Part shown: positions 34,469 through 43,623 of the stretch, one piece after another
How the letters are laid out: each line of letters begins with the position of its first letter
Position numbering within the stretch: the stretch's first letter is position 1
Source: CADEED01 sp963842515
Lineage (GTDB): Bacteria; Pseudomonadota; Gammaproteobacteria; Steroidobacterales; Steroidobacteraceae
Length of the DNA: 64,000 nt
Direction of reading: 5' to 3'
NCBI GenBank assembly: GCA_963842515.1
Contig: CAWJGO010000001.1
Location: 1,458,937 to 1,522,936 of the forward strand
Position numbers and translations under genes: made by a program
The notes under the pieces: generated by a model
What the model was told of the DNA's origin: nothing
What the model saw: the letters and a program-made list of their open reading frames with translations, nothing else
Databases searched by the model: none

Positions 34469-35416
34469 GTGGAAAATCCGGACAAGGAAGCGGGTCCGAC
34501 GCCCGTCACGCCCGACGGCCAGCGTTTTGCCGACTACGAACCGGCGATTGGCCCCAATGCGGCCTACTACCTGCCGCGCTTTGTCGAATTCGATCAGGGC
34601 GCTTCGCGCCTCGGCTGGAACTGGCCGGCGTTCTTTGCCACCTCGCCGTGGTTTCTCTATCGCAAGATGTGGGTGCCGGGCCTGCTAAACCTCATCTTTC
34701 CGATCATTGTGTGTTTCCTCGCCGGAATCGGCGCGGCAATACTCGCCGGCCCCGTCAAGGCGCATCCCGTCCCCTTCGCGGCAGCATTGCTCTTGCTGCT
34801 CGCGGTGCCGTGGTTCGTGCTGCCGATGTTCGCGAACGCGATCTATTGGCGCCATGTCCGCGAGTCGATCGACAAGATCCCGTTGCTCGAACAGGCGCCG
34901 GACAAACGCGCAGCGCATCTTGCGCGTCACGGCGGAACGAGCGTGGGTGTCATGGCCGCCGGGCTCGCCATCGCGCTGGTGCCGACACTCGGCGTGTTTG
35001 CCGGCATCGCCATCCCCGCCTATCAGGACTACACCATCCGGGCGCAGATCACCGAGGGCCTGAACCTCGCCGGCGCACCTAAAGCCTTGGTGGCCGAGTA
35101 CTACCTCCAAAACGAAGTCTGGCCCGAGGATTCGGCGGCGGCGGGTATGGAGACAGTCTCGGGGAAATACGTGGAGTCGGTGATGGTGCAGAACGGCAGC
35201 ATCGTCATCGTCTACGGCGCGGCTGCGAACACGCAGATCGCCGGCAAAACGCTGATCCTGCTGCCGGGCTTGAACGAGTCCAAGGACGTCCTCTGGGTCT
35301 GCGGGAACGTCGAGCACCCCCAGATCAGCCGATACGCCCAGGGGCCGTACGGCACCGATATTCCGAACAAGTACCTGCCAAAGGCGTGTCGCGAAGAACC
35401 GCGAAAACCCGATTGA
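34469..35416 (+). CDS. DUF2628 membrane domain fused to a type IV pilin domain
   Basis: A 315-residue chimera. Residues 30-160 form a DUF2628-type region (GWNWPAFFATSPWFLYRKMW and two hydrophobic helices at about 70-95 and 100-125). A third hydrophobic helix (about 157-185) runs into IPAYQDYTIRAQITEGLNLA, which is strikingly like the PilA sequence IPAYQDYMIKSKVTEG in this window. The remainder resembles the pilin globular head, including a terminal cysteine pair (C278 in WVCGN, C307 in YLPKAC) equivalent to the PilA loop. The prepilin leader and FTLIE motif are missing, so PilD cannot process it and it should remain membrane-bound. The start is GTG 34469 with AGGGAGAG. Function unknown. Confidence 0.8.
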   Translation: MENPDKEAGPTPVTPDGQRFADYEPAIGPNAAYYLPRFVEFDQGASRLGWNWPAFFATSPWFLYRKMWVPGLLNLIFPIIVCFLAGIGAAILAGPVKAHPVPFAAALLLLLAVPWFVLPMFANAIYWRHVRESIDKIPLLEQAPDKRAAHLARHGGTSVGVMAAGLAIALVPTLGVFAGIAIPAYQDYTIRAQITEGLNLAGAPKALVAEYYLQNEVWPEDSAAAGMETVSGKYVESVMVQNGSIVIVYGAAANTQIAGKTLILLPGLNESKDVLWVCGNVEHPQISRYAQGPYGTDIPNKYLPKACREEPRKPD

Positions 35417-35457
35417 TCGCCTTGAAGGTTCGCGTCTGAAGCCCCAATTTGGGGGCC

Positions 35458-38037
35458 ATGCGAATGGACAAACTCACCAGCCGGTTTCAATCGGCCCTGG
35501 CCGACGCCCAGTCCCTGGCCGTTGGACGCGATCACCAGTTCATGGAGCCTGCGCACGTGCTCGGCGCGCTGCTCGATCAGCAGGATGGCAGTACGCGACC
35601 GCTGCTGGTCAAGGCCGGAGCCAATGTCGCGAAGCTGCGCAAGGACATCGATGCGACGCTCGACCGGCTGCCAACGGTTCAGGGCACGCCCGGCGATGTT
35701 CATGTGTCGCAGGACCTCAACCGCCTGCTCAATGTCACCGACAAGCTCGCCCAGCAACGCAAGGACGACTACATCTCCAGCGAGCTGTTCGTGCTTGCCT
35801 CGTTCGAAGACAAACAGACGCTGGCCAAACTACTCAAGGACGCCGGCGCGTCCAAAGCCGCCATCGAAAAAGCGATCGAGCAGGTGCGCGGCGGTGAGGC
35901 CGTGAACGACCCGCAGGCGGAGGAGAAACGCGGCGCGCTCGAGAAGTACACCATCGATCTCACCGCGCGCGCCACGGGTGGCAAGCTCGATCCGGTCATC
36001 GGCCGTGACGATGAGATCCGCCGCACGATCCAGGTGCTGCAGCGACGCACCAAGAACAACCCGGTGCTCATCGGCGAGCCGGGTGTCGGAAAAACAGCCA
36101 TCGTCGAAGGGCTCGCTCAGAGAATCATCAACGGCGAAGTGCCCGAAGGACTCAAGGGCAAGCGCATCCTGTCGCTCGACATGGGTGCACTCATCGCGGG
36201 CGCCAAATTCCGCGGAGAATTCGAAGAGCGCTTGAAGGGCGTGCTCAACGACCTCGCCAAGCAGGAAGGCCAGGTCATTCTCTTCATCGATGAGCTGCAC
36301 ACCGTGGTGGGCGCCGGCAAGGCGGAAGGCTCCATGGACGCCGGCAATATGCTCAAGCCCGCGCTCGCGCGCGGTGAGCTGCATTGCGTGGGCGCCACGA
36401 CGCTCGATGAATATCGCAAGTACATCGAGAAGGATGCCGCGCTCGAGCGCCGTTTCCAGAAAGTGCTGGTCAATGAGCCGACCGTGGAGGACACCATCGC
36501 GATCCTGCGCGGCCTGCAGGAGCGCTACGAAGTGCATCACGGCGTCGACATCACCGACCCGGCCATCGTTGCCGCGGCGACCCTGTCGCATCGCTATATC
36601 GCCGATCGGCAGTTGCCCGACAAAGCCATTGATCTCATCGACGAGGCGGGTGCGCGCATCCGCATGGAGATCGATTCCAAGCCTGAAGTGATGGACCGGC
36701 TCGAGCGGCGCATCATCCAGCTCAAGATCGAGCAGGAAGCGCTCAAGAAAGAAAAGGACGAGGCCACGAAGAAACGCCTGGCCACGCTGCAGGAAACGCT
36801 GCGCGGGCTCGAGAAGGAATATTCGGATCTCGAGGAAATCTGGAAGAGCGAAAAGGCGTCGCTGCAGGGTGCCGCCACCATTCGCGAAGAGCTCGAGAAG
36901 GTGAAGCAGGAAATGGAAGTCCTGCGCCGCAAAGGCGACCTCGCGAAGGTCGCGGAGCTGCAGTACGGCAAGATTCCCGAGCTCGAGAAGCGCCTCGCGC
37001 AGGCGCAGATCGCCGAGACCAAGGAAACGCAGCTGGTCCGCAACAAGGTAACGGAAGAGGAAATCGCGGAAGTGGTTTCCAAGTGGACCGGCATTCCTGT
37101 CTCGAAAATGCTCGAAGGCGAGAAAGAAAAGCTGCTGCGCATGGAAGAAGCGCTGTCGAAGCGCGTGGTGGGACAGGACGAGGCCGTCAAGATCGTCTCG
37201 AATGCCATTCGCCGTTCGCGGGCTGGCCTGTCCGATCCGCGGCGTCCGAATGGATCTTTCCTGTTCCTCGGGCCCACGGGCGTGGGCAAGACCGAGCTGT
37301 GCAAGGCGCTGGCGGATTTTCTGTTCGACACCGAAGAGTCGATGGTGCGCATCGACATGTCCGAGTTCATGGAAAAGCACTCCGTGGCGCGGCTCATCGG
37401 CGCGCCGCCGGGGTACGTCGGTTACGAAGAGGGCGGCTACCTGACGGAGGCCGTGCGCCGCCGCCCCTACGCTGTCATCTTGTTAGACGAGGTGGAGAAG
37501 GCGCACCCGGACGTGTTCAACGTGCTGCTGCAGGTGCTCGACGACGGCCGCCTCACGGATGGCCAGGGCCGCACCGTGGACTTCCGCAACACCGTGATCA
37601 TCATGACGTCGAACCTGGGTTCGGACGTCATTCAGCAGTACTCGGGCGAGGCCAATTACAGCAAGATGAAAGCGGCGGTCATGGACGTGGTGCAGCAGAA
37701 CTTCCGACCGGAGTTCATCAACCGCATCGATGACATCTGCGTGTTCCACCCGCTGGGCCAGGAGCAGATCCGCGCCATCGTGGATATCCAGCTCGTGCAC
37801 TTGAAACGCCGCCTGCTCGATCGCGATCTTGCGCTGGTGCTCGACAACTCGGCGCTCGATCGCTTGAGCGAAGCGGGATATGACCCGGTGTACGGCGCGC
37901 GGCCGCTCAAGCGTGCCATCCAGCAGCAGGTGGAGAACCCGCTGGCGCAGGCGATCCTCTCGGGCAAGTTCGTGCCGGGAGATCGAATCCGGGCGAGCGC
38001 CAACGGCAACGGCCTCGAGTTCAGCAAGGAAAAGTAA
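35458..38037 (+). CDS. clpB: ATP-dependent disaggregase ClpB
   Basis: Hsp100 chaperone that, with DnaK, extracts proteins from aggregates. From ATG 35458 the protein has 859 residues beginning MRMDKLTSRFQSALADAQSL, aligned with the E. coli start. It has a Clp-N repeat domain, the first AAA+ domain with GEPGVGKTAIVEGLA, the long M-domain coiled coil (about residues 410-530), the second AAA+ domain with GPTGVGKTELCKALA and a ClpB D2-small domain. No heat-shock promoter was identified in the short gap before it. It ends 12 bases from the convergent regulator gene at 38050-40374. Confidence 0.98.
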   Translation: MRMDKLTSRFQSALADAQSLAVGRDHQFMEPAHVLGALLDQQDGSTRPLLVKAGANVAKLRKDIDATLDRLPTVQGTPGDVHVSQDLNRLLNVTDKLAQQRKDDYISSELFVLASFEDKQTLAKLLKDAGASKAAIEKAIEQVRGGEAVNDPQAEEKRGALEKYTIDLTARATGGKLDPVIGRDDEIRRTIQVLQRRTKNNPVLIGEPGVGKTAIVEGLAQRIINGEVPEGLKGKRILSLDMGALIAGAKFRGEFEERLKGVLNDLAKQEGQVILFIDELHTVVGAGKAEGSMDAGNMLKPALARGELHCVGATTLDEYRKYIEKDAALERRFQKVLVNEPTVEDTIAILRGLQERYEVHHGVDITDPAIVAAATLSHRYIADRQLPDKAIDLIDEAGARIRMEIDSKPEVMDRLERRIIQLKIEQEALKKEKDEATKKRLATLQETLRGLEKEYSDLEEIWKSEKASLQGAATIREELEKVKQEMEVLRRKGDLAKVAELQYGKIPELEKRLAQAQIAETKETQLVRNKVTEEEIAEVVSKWTGIPVSKMLEGEKEKLLRMEEALSKRVVGQDEAVKIVSNAIRRSRAGLSDPRRPNGSFLFLGPTGVGKTELCKALADFLFDTEESMVRIDMSEFMEKHSVARLIGAPPGYVGYEEGGYLTEAVRRRPYAVILLDEVEKAHPDVFNVLLQVLDDGRLTDGQGRTVDFRNTVIIMTSNLGSDVIQQYSGEANYSKMKAAVMDVVQQNFRPEFINRIDDICVFHPLGQEQIRAIVDIQLVHLKRRLLDRDLALVLDNSALDRLSEAGYDPVYGARPLKRAIQQQVENPLAQAILSGKFVPGDRIRASANGNGLEFSKEK

Positions 38038-38049
38038 TTTCGCTGCTGG

Positions 38050-40374
38050 TCACTGCGCCGCGTCGATGCCTGGGACCGGTACGCGCACCGAAGCCTTCGG
38101 CAGAATCCTGCGCCACTCAGCGCGCCGCGCCTCGAGCGCGGCCAGCAGCGGCTTGATCTCCGGATCGTTCAGGTACAGCTGAATCATGGGTTCGTGAACC
38201 GAAAACGCGAACTTCATGGATTTGGTTTTAACCAGTGCGCGCAGATGCGTCAGCAACGCGCTGCGATCGCCCATCGCGGCAGCCATGCGTGCGCGCAGGC
38301 CATCGTCTTCTCCTGGCTGCGTCGGAGGTGCGATCTGGATTTCGAAAGCCTGCGCGAGCTCCGCCGCGCGAGTCGCGTTCCCCTGCTTGCGCTGGCAATA
38401 GGTGAGCATTGGCACCCAATCGACTCCCCATATGACATCCAATGCGGGCGGAGGCTGGTTCGCCCAGGGCTGCGCGAGAAGGATGGACTCGATTGACCCG
38501 GCACAGTCTCCGGTGAAGTATTGCAACTCGGCGCGTGCGCTCAGCGCGAGAAAATCGCTGGGAAACAGTGCCATCGCTTCCTGCACCACTGGCCGCGCCG
38601 CGGCGACATTGCCGGAAAAGAGATGAATGTGCGCGACGTTGTACCAACCAGCCGCGTTTCTCGGGTTGATGCGCTGACACATCCTGGCGTGATGCAGCGC
38701 TGCTTTGGTCTCGCCGAGATTTGAGTAGTCGAGCGAGAGCCAACCCTGCATTGAGAGCTCGCGCGGCCCGAGCTCGACCTGCCTTGCCACCAGGCGATCC
38801 CAGTCGAGCGCGCGTCCTTCAATGAAGGCCAATTGCGCCAGAAGGTCGCTCGGGGTTGGGCTGTCGGGCGCGATACGTTCGGCCTGAGCAATGAGATCCA
38901 GAAAGCGCTGCCGGTCGCCTTTCCAGCTGTAACTCGACTGCGCTAACGGATAGATGCTGGAGGGCCAAAGCGGATCCGCGAAATAGGCGCGCTCGAACAT
39001 TCGATACGCGTCTTCCCGTCTGCCCAACCGGCGATACACCGAACCCAATGCGAAAATCGCCTCTGCGTCATCCGGGTCCGATGCCACCGCACGTTCGAGC
39101 CGGGCTGCGGTGACGACGAACAGAGTATTTTGGCGCTCTGAGAACCAGTGCATCCACCATAGCTCGGCGAGCGTGGGATCGAGCTGCAGCGCGCGCTCCA
39201 CCGATGCGTGCGCCAGCGACTTCAATTCCTCGTAGTTCCCTGCAGTGCGATAGGCCATGAATTCGTAGCAGCGGGCGAGGCGGGCGTGCGCCATGGCGAA
39301 CTGTGGATCGAGCGTCACGGCGCGCTTCAACTCGTTGCAGGAGCGTGGCAGATCGGTTTCCTCCTGGCGGAACAGATGCAACCCGCGAAGATAGGCCGCA
39401 TAAGCATCGGGGTTACGGGTCAGATTGGCACGTTCGGACTGATTTTTTTTCGCGCGTCCCATCGGGTCTAGCGCCGCAACCACATCACGCGCGATCGATG
39501 CTTGAATGTCGAGGACGTCGACGAGCTTGCGGTCATATGTCTCGCTCCACAGACTGAAGCCATCCGCGGTCCTCGACAGCTGTGCGGAAATCCGCAGTCT
39601 TTCGCCGTCCTTGCGCACACTGCCTTCGAGGATGCTTGCGACCTTGAGCTGTGCGCCGATGACGCGCACATCCTCGTTCCTGCCCTTGAAGGTGAATGCG
39701 GACCTGCGGCCTACCACCTTCAGTCGGCCGACCTTTGTGAGACTGCTCATCAGTTCTTCAGCGAGTCCGTCTGCAAGATATTCCATGTCCTGCGCCGGGC
39801 TCAGGTCGGCGAATGGCAGGACCGCGATCGTTTTCAACAGTTCGGTGGGGTCGGACAGTGGGGAGACGGCCGCGGAAGACGGTTGCGCTGTTTCACGCGG
39901 CCACAGCAGATATCCGAGAGACGCCAACAGCACGAGCGCGGCGCCGGCGATCAGCCAGACACGGCGGTTGCCGCCCGACATTGCACCGGCAGCGGCGGGC
40001 GTGGCGTCCCCTGGAAACGGAGGTGTGTCGCCGATCGGGGCGCTCGCGTTCACTTGCGCGACAAACTGATATCCCCGACCCGGAACGGTGGCGATGAACC
40101 GGTGCTCGGACGCAGTGTCGCCCAATCCCTTGCGCAGCGCGAAGACGCATTGGCTGAGATTGCTTTCCTCGACCACCGTCGTCGGCCAGACAGCCTTGAG
40201 GATCGCCGCCTTGTCGAGCAGGTCGCCCGGCCGCTCGACCATGAACAGCAGGACATCGAAAGCGCGCGAAGGCAGGGGTATGGGAGCGCCATCGGTTCCG
40301 AACAGGCATCGCTTTGCAGCATCCAGCCGAAACCCGCCGAATTCGAAGCTACGAGCGTCCGCCGCAGTGCCCAT
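38050..40374 (-). CDS. CadC-like winged-helix membrane regulator with TPR sensor domain (paralogue 1)
   Basis: A 774-residue predicted one-component regulator. Residues 10-105 are an OmpR/PhoB-type winged helix (RAFDVLLFMVERPGDLLDKA, SNLSQCVFALRKGLGD, IATVPGRGYQFVA). One membrane helix follows (about 138-160, WLIAGAALVLLASLGYLLW). The periplasmic part has a TolB-like domain (IAVLPFADLSPAQDMEYLAD, SILEGSVRKDGERLRISAQL) and TPR repeats to the C-terminus. It is divergent from a secreted JAMM-like protein gene with a 134-base gap, so it probably controls that gene, itself or both. A paralogue with the same domain order lies at 41650-43521. Signal and targets are unknown. Confidence 0.85.
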   Translation of the reverse strand: MGTAADARSFEFGGFRLDAAKRCLFGTDGAPIPLPSRAFDVLLFMVERPGDLLDKAAILKAVWPTTVVEESNLSQCVFALRKGLGDTASEHRFIATVPGRGYQFVAQVNASAPIGDTPPFPGDATPAAAGAMSGGNRRVWLIAGAALVLLASLGYLLWPRETAQPSSAAVSPLSDPTELLKTIAVLPFADLSPAQDMEYLADGLAEELMSSLTKVGRLKVVGRRSAFTFKGRNEDVRVIGAQLKVASILEGSVRKDGERLRISAQLSRTADGFSLWSETYDRKLVDVLDIQASIARDVVAALDPMGRAKKNQSERANLTRNPDAYAAYLRGLHLFRQEETDLPRSCNELKRAVTLDPQFAMAHARLARCYEFMAYRTAGNYEELKSLAHASVERALQLDPTLAELWWMHWFSERQNTLFVVTAARLERAVASDPDDAEAIFALGSVYRRLGRREDAYRMFERAYFADPLWPSSIYPLAQSSYSWKGDRQRFLDLIAQAERIAPDSPTPSDLLAQLAFIEGRALDWDRLVARQVELGPRELSMQGWLSLDYSNLGETKAALHHARMCQRINPRNAAGWYNVAHIHLFSGNVAAARPVVQEAMALFPSDFLALSARAELQYFTGDCAGSIESILLAQPWANQPPPALDVIWGVDWVPMLTYCQRKQGNATRAAELAQAFEIQIAPPTQPGEDDGLRARMAAAMGDRSALLTHLRALVKTKSMKFAFSVHEPMIQLYLNDPEIKPLLAALEARRAEWRRILPKASVRVPVPGIDAAQ

Positions 40375-40508
40375 AAAGAAGGATTAACACCGAATAAGAA
40401 CGATTCAGCCCCGCACGAAGAGGTCTAACCACACGACGACGACTGTACTCCCACGCCTTGCAGCTGAGAACCGGCAAGGCGGACCCCGCATTCACCTGGG
40501 AGTGAGTC

Positions 40509-41081
40509 ATGTCTGCTTCACATTGTTGCCGTTCACGCGGCTTGCTGGTGCAAGGGCTGCGCTTTGCCTGCTGCATTCTGCTTTCGTCACATATCGCAGC
40601 CCACGCCGACTCAACCTGTACTGACGCCGAAGTCATTTCCCACGTTCGCGACCAGTACATGCTCTACGGTCCGCAGTCGCAAAAGCACGAGTACTTCGGG
40701 TTCATCTACCGGTATCAGGGCAACGTCGAAAGCTCCGTCGTGCGCAGTACCGAGTGCCGGGGGAAGGATCAATGCGCGCTGAATACCGGCGCGGCCGCCG
40801 CCCACATACCCAGGGGCGCGAAAGTGCTGGGCGAATGGCATACCCATCCACATTTGCATGGTTCGCGCAGCTTGTCGGCCGACGATGTGCGCGGCGCGCA
40901 CAACAATCATCACTTGAAGTGTTATGCCGCGTTCTACAGCGGTCCGGCCGGCAACATGTATGCGTGGGACCCGCGCAGTTCTTCAGTGCCTGTCGCCATG
41001 GCTTCACGCGTGGATCTCGGGAATTACCTGGACACAGTCCCTCCGGCTGGTTCCTTCTATGTCCAGGTAGCAAGCGACTGA
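40509..41081 (+). CDS. Secreted JAB/JAMM-like (DUF4329-type) protein
   Basis: A 190-residue protein with a probable signal peptide (LRFACCILLSSHIAAHADS). The mature part has VLGEWHTHPHLHGSRSLSAD, close to the JAMM zinc motif (an upstream Glu, HxHP, then SxxD), but with two extra residues before the SxxD serine compared with the common spacing. This resembles DUF4329/JAB-like domains. Four cysteines in the mature part suggest disulfides and an extracytoplasmic location. GGGAG lies upstream of the ATG. It is divergent from a membrane regulator gene. A metalloprotease or amidase role is inference; the variant spacing could also mean loss of activity. Confidence 0.65.
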   Translation: MSASHCCRSRGLLVQGLRFACCILLSSHIAAHADSTCTDAEVISHVRDQYMLYGPQSQKHEYFGFIYRYQGNVESSVVRSTECRGKDQCALNTGAAAAHIPRGAKVLGEWHTHPHLHGSRSLSADDVRGAHNNHHLKCYAAFYSGPAGNMYAWDPRSSSVPVAMASRVDLGNYLDTVPPAGSFYVQVASD

Positions 41082-41140
41082 AGCTCGATCCCCAGAGTGC
41101 TTGAAACCTTGGTCCCGGCCACGAGGGCGCCTGCGGTCGA

Positions 41141-41146
41141 TATAAT
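41141..41146 (+). promoter_or_regulatory. Probable -10 element of fmdB
   Basis: A perfect TATAAT, rare in this GC-rich sequence, 27 bases before the fmdB ATG. The -35 is not convincing. Confidence 0.5.
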
Positions 41147-41172
41147 CTCGACGCCTAAGATCCGGGGACCCA

Positions 41173-41592
41173 ATGCCTTTCTACGAATACGAATGTCCGA
41201 ACTGCGGCTTCCGCGACGAAGTGCTGCAAAAGATCAACGACAAGCCGCTCAAGAAATGCCCGAGCTGCGGCAAGAACGGGCTGCGCAAACTGATGTCCGC
41301 GCCCGTGTTCCGGCTCAAGGGCTCGGGCTGGTACGAGACCGATTTCAAAGGCGACAAGGAGAACAAGCGCAACCTCGCGGGCGCTGACAAGGAGGAAGCC
41401 AAGGTCGAGCCCAAACCCGAGACGAAGGCCGAGACGAAGGCCGACACGAAGGCCGACGCCAAGCCGGAGACGGCCAAGGCCGAAAAAAACGAACCCGCGA
41501 AACCTGCGGAGAAGGCGAGTAAGAGCGCCAGCAAGCCCGTGGCGAAACGCGCCAAGCCAAAGGCCGCGCCCAAGCGCAAAACGCGCAGATGA
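41173..41592 (+). CDS. FmdB family zinc-ribbon protein with basic/acidic repeat tail
   Basis: A 139-residue protein. Residues 1-50 are the FmdB zinc ribbon (MPFYEYECPNCGFRDE with a second CPSCG), a putative regulatory domain of unknown target. Residues after about 75 are low-complexity, made of lysine, alanine, glutamate and threonine with tandem repeats, ending in a strongly basic stretch (KRAKPKAAPKRKTRR). FmdB genes normally lie next to aspS in related genomes; here aspS is 4 kb further on, separated by a regulator, its divergent partner and dsbA. Confidence 0.88.
   Translation: MPFYEYECPNCGFRDEVLQKINDKPLKKCPSCGKNGLRKLMSAPVFRLKGSGWYETDFKGDKENKRNLAGADKEEAKVEPKPETKAETKADTKADAKPETAKAEKNEPAKPAEKASKSASKPVAKRAKPKAAPKRKTRR
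41419..41466 (+). repeat. 12-bp tandem repeat in the fmdB tail
   Basis: Four units of GAGACGAAGGCC type, two identical then two diverging, encode ETKA-ETKA-DTKA-DAKP. Such repeats can change length by slippage. Confidence 0.8.
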
Positions 41593-41649
41593 GTATTCAA
41601 ATGGCGGTGAGCGCGCTGGACTACGCCTGACGCCCGTCTGGTCAGCCGC

Positions 41650-43521
41650 TCAGCGGCATTCGATGCGCTGCCCGACCGACTTGCAAAAATCCGCGAACCC
41701 GTACGCACGCCAGTAGTCGACCATCCCCAGGCGCTGCGCGAACTCAGTGAATCCCGGCAGTGTTCGTGCCTGTGCGAAAAGAGAATGCCAGATCACGCCC
41801 GGATGGCTGCGCCGCGGCGCGACGTCCGTCACTATTTCCAATGCTTGCGCCGGATTCTCGTAATACGCGGCCCACACGGCGAGCGCGACTCTCTCGGCGT
41901 CGTCTGACGTCGTCACCAGCGTGTGAATTTCGGCCGAGGCGTCCGCGGGTCTGTCGAGGAATTGCGCCAGTCGACGGTTGACTCTCGCAGTGGGAACTTC
42001 GTCGGTGAGTGCAGCGAGCCGCCGAGCTATCTCGGCCCGGTCGCGGCTCGCGAGTGCGATGCTGAATCCCGAAGACAGCAGGTTTTCGTGCAAGCCCTCG
42101 AGTTGCAGACCGCGATCGATCTCGGCGAGTGCGGAGCGGTGATCTCCATTCGCAAGATAGGCGAGACTCAGGAACGAAGCGTATCCAGGCGCCAGCGGAT
42201 CGTGCGCACGCGCACTCTCGAGCGCCGGGATCGCGTCGCGGACCCGGCCGGCGGCAAGCAGCAGCGCGCCGCGCGGGCCGGCCGATTCGGCCGACATCCC
42301 TCTTGCCGCGTGGACTTCTTCGAGGCGCCGAAAAAAATCGGCGCAACCCAGCCAATTCCCGCTCCGCATCGAAACGATCCCGAGCCCGAGCAATACATGA
42401 GGGGCGTCCGGCGTCAGTTGACGGGCATGCTCCAGCGAGTCCGCGGCGGCGCGTCGCCATTCGGATGCACGCTCGGGAACGGTGAATGCGCCGCTGCTGT
42501 AGACGCCACTAAGCGCCGACCAGGCCATCGAAAACTGCGGATCGATGGCAATCGCGCGTTGCAGGTGTGCAATGGCCGGCGGAAAAGTCTCGCGCCGGCC
42601 GACGATATTGAGCGCCATGCCACGCAGGTATTCGTCGTAGGCCGCGACATCGCGAGTCATGCCCGGCATCCGCGACAGGTCGCCCACGCCCAGTTTTACT
42701 TCCATCGCAGTGGCCACGGCCTTCGCGATCTCGTCCTGGACGGCAAAGATATCCTCGAGCCCGCGTTCGTAGGTCTGCGACCACAATTGCTGGCTGGTGC
42801 GAGCCTCGGTGAGTTGTGCAGTGACGCGCACACGGCCACCCGACTTGCGTACGCTGCCGACGAGGACGTGTTCCACGCCCAGTTTTTCGCCGACGACGCG
42901 CGCTTCGGCGCTCTGTCCACGAAGCAGGAACGATGATGTGCGCCCGATCACACGCAGGTCGCGAACGCTCGCGAGACGATTGAGCACCTCTTCGGTAATC
43001 CCGTCGGCGAAATAGGCCTGGTCGCCCTCAGGGGACAGATCGGCGAATGGCAGAACGGCAAGCGAGTGATCGGCAGCCGCTCCGACTGGACGCAGCATCC
43101 AGACGAGCGCGAGCAAGGTCGCGACGGCGGCCACCGCGAGCGCCGGGGTTTTCCACGAGCGTGCCGACGGTTGGGGCTTGGGGTCGGCCACCTGTTCGGT
43201 CGCGAGAGGCTCGACCAGAACGACCAGGCGATAGCCGCGTTTGGGTACGGTCTCGATGTAGCTGACGCCATTCGGCGCATCCCCCAATGCCTGGCGAAGC
43301 TGACTGATCGCGAGGTAGACCGATCCATCGCTCACGACCAAGCCTTTCCAGACCGTGGTCATCAGGTCTTCGACCGACGTCACCGCGCCGACACGCACCG
43401 CCAGCTGCATCAGAACGTCCATGGCGCGCGGCTCGAGGCGCACGGACCGGTCGCCCCGTTGGAGCAGGTTCAACTCAGGGTCGGCAGTCCAATCGCCAAT
43501 TCGGGTTTTCGTCGCGGCCAT
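41650..43521 (-). CDS. CadC-like winged-helix membrane regulator with TPR sensor domain (paralogue 2)
   Basis: A 623-residue one-component regulator built like the one at 38050-40374. It has an N-terminal winged helix (LEPRAMDVLMQLAVRVGAVT, VSDGSVYLAISQLRQALGD, YIETVPKRGYRLV), one membrane helix near residues 130-148 (ALAVAAVATLLALVWML) and a TolB-like region (LAVLPFADLSPEGDQAYFAD, HVLVGSVRKSGGRVRVTAQL). TPR repeats follow, and the protein ends in a cysteine-containing tail. It is divergent from a secreted duplicated-domain protein gene, with a 102-base gap. The two regulators share domain order and several motifs but differ in TPR length, so they are old paralogues rather than a recent duplication. 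Confidence 0.85.
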   Translation of the reverse strand: MAATKTRIGDWTADPELNLLQRGDRSVRLEPRAMDVLMQLAVRVGAVTSVEDLMTTVWKGLVVSDGSVYLAISQLRQALGDAPNGVSYIETVPKRGYRLVVLVEPLATEQVADPKPQPSARSWKTPALAVAAVATLLALVWMLRPVGAAADHSLAVLPFADLSPEGDQAYFADGITEEVLNRLASVRDLRVIGRTSSFLLRGQSAEARVVGEKLGVEHVLVGSVRKSGGRVRVTAQLTEARTSQQLWSQTYERGLEDIFAVQDEIAKAVATAMEVKLGVGDLSRMPGMTRDVAAYDEYLRGMALNIVGRRETFPPAIAHLQRAIAIDPQFSMAWSALSGVYSSGAFTVPERASEWRRAAADSLEHARQLTPDAPHVLLGLGIVSMRSGNWLGCADFFRRLEEVHAARGMSAESAGPRGALLLAAGRVRDAIPALESARAHDPLAPGYASFLSLAYLANGDHRSALAEIDRGLQLEGLHENLLSSGFSIALASRDRAEIARRLAALTDEVPTARVNRRLAQFLDRPADASAEIHTLVTTSDDAERVALAVWAAYYENPAQALEIVTDVAPRRSHPGVIWHSLFAQARTLPGFTEFAQRLGMVDYWRAYGFADFCKSVGQRIECR

Positions 43522-43623
43522 CGGATTGAATTAAGACGAAGCTGAGGCTTTCCTCAGGCGTGGCGGGAATCGCGATTGTAGCTTTCGACGCGGACATTCC
43601 ACCCTCGGCCCAAGGACAATCCG

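Noticed and set aside
35830..37380. A 516-codon minus-strand frame opposite clpB
   Set aside because: Same mirror effect; composition is repetitive and no start signal or family motif is present.
41419..41466. CRISPR-like direct repeats
   Set aside because: The units are contiguous 12-mers inside a coding frame with no spacers; no CRISPR array or cas gene is present in the window.
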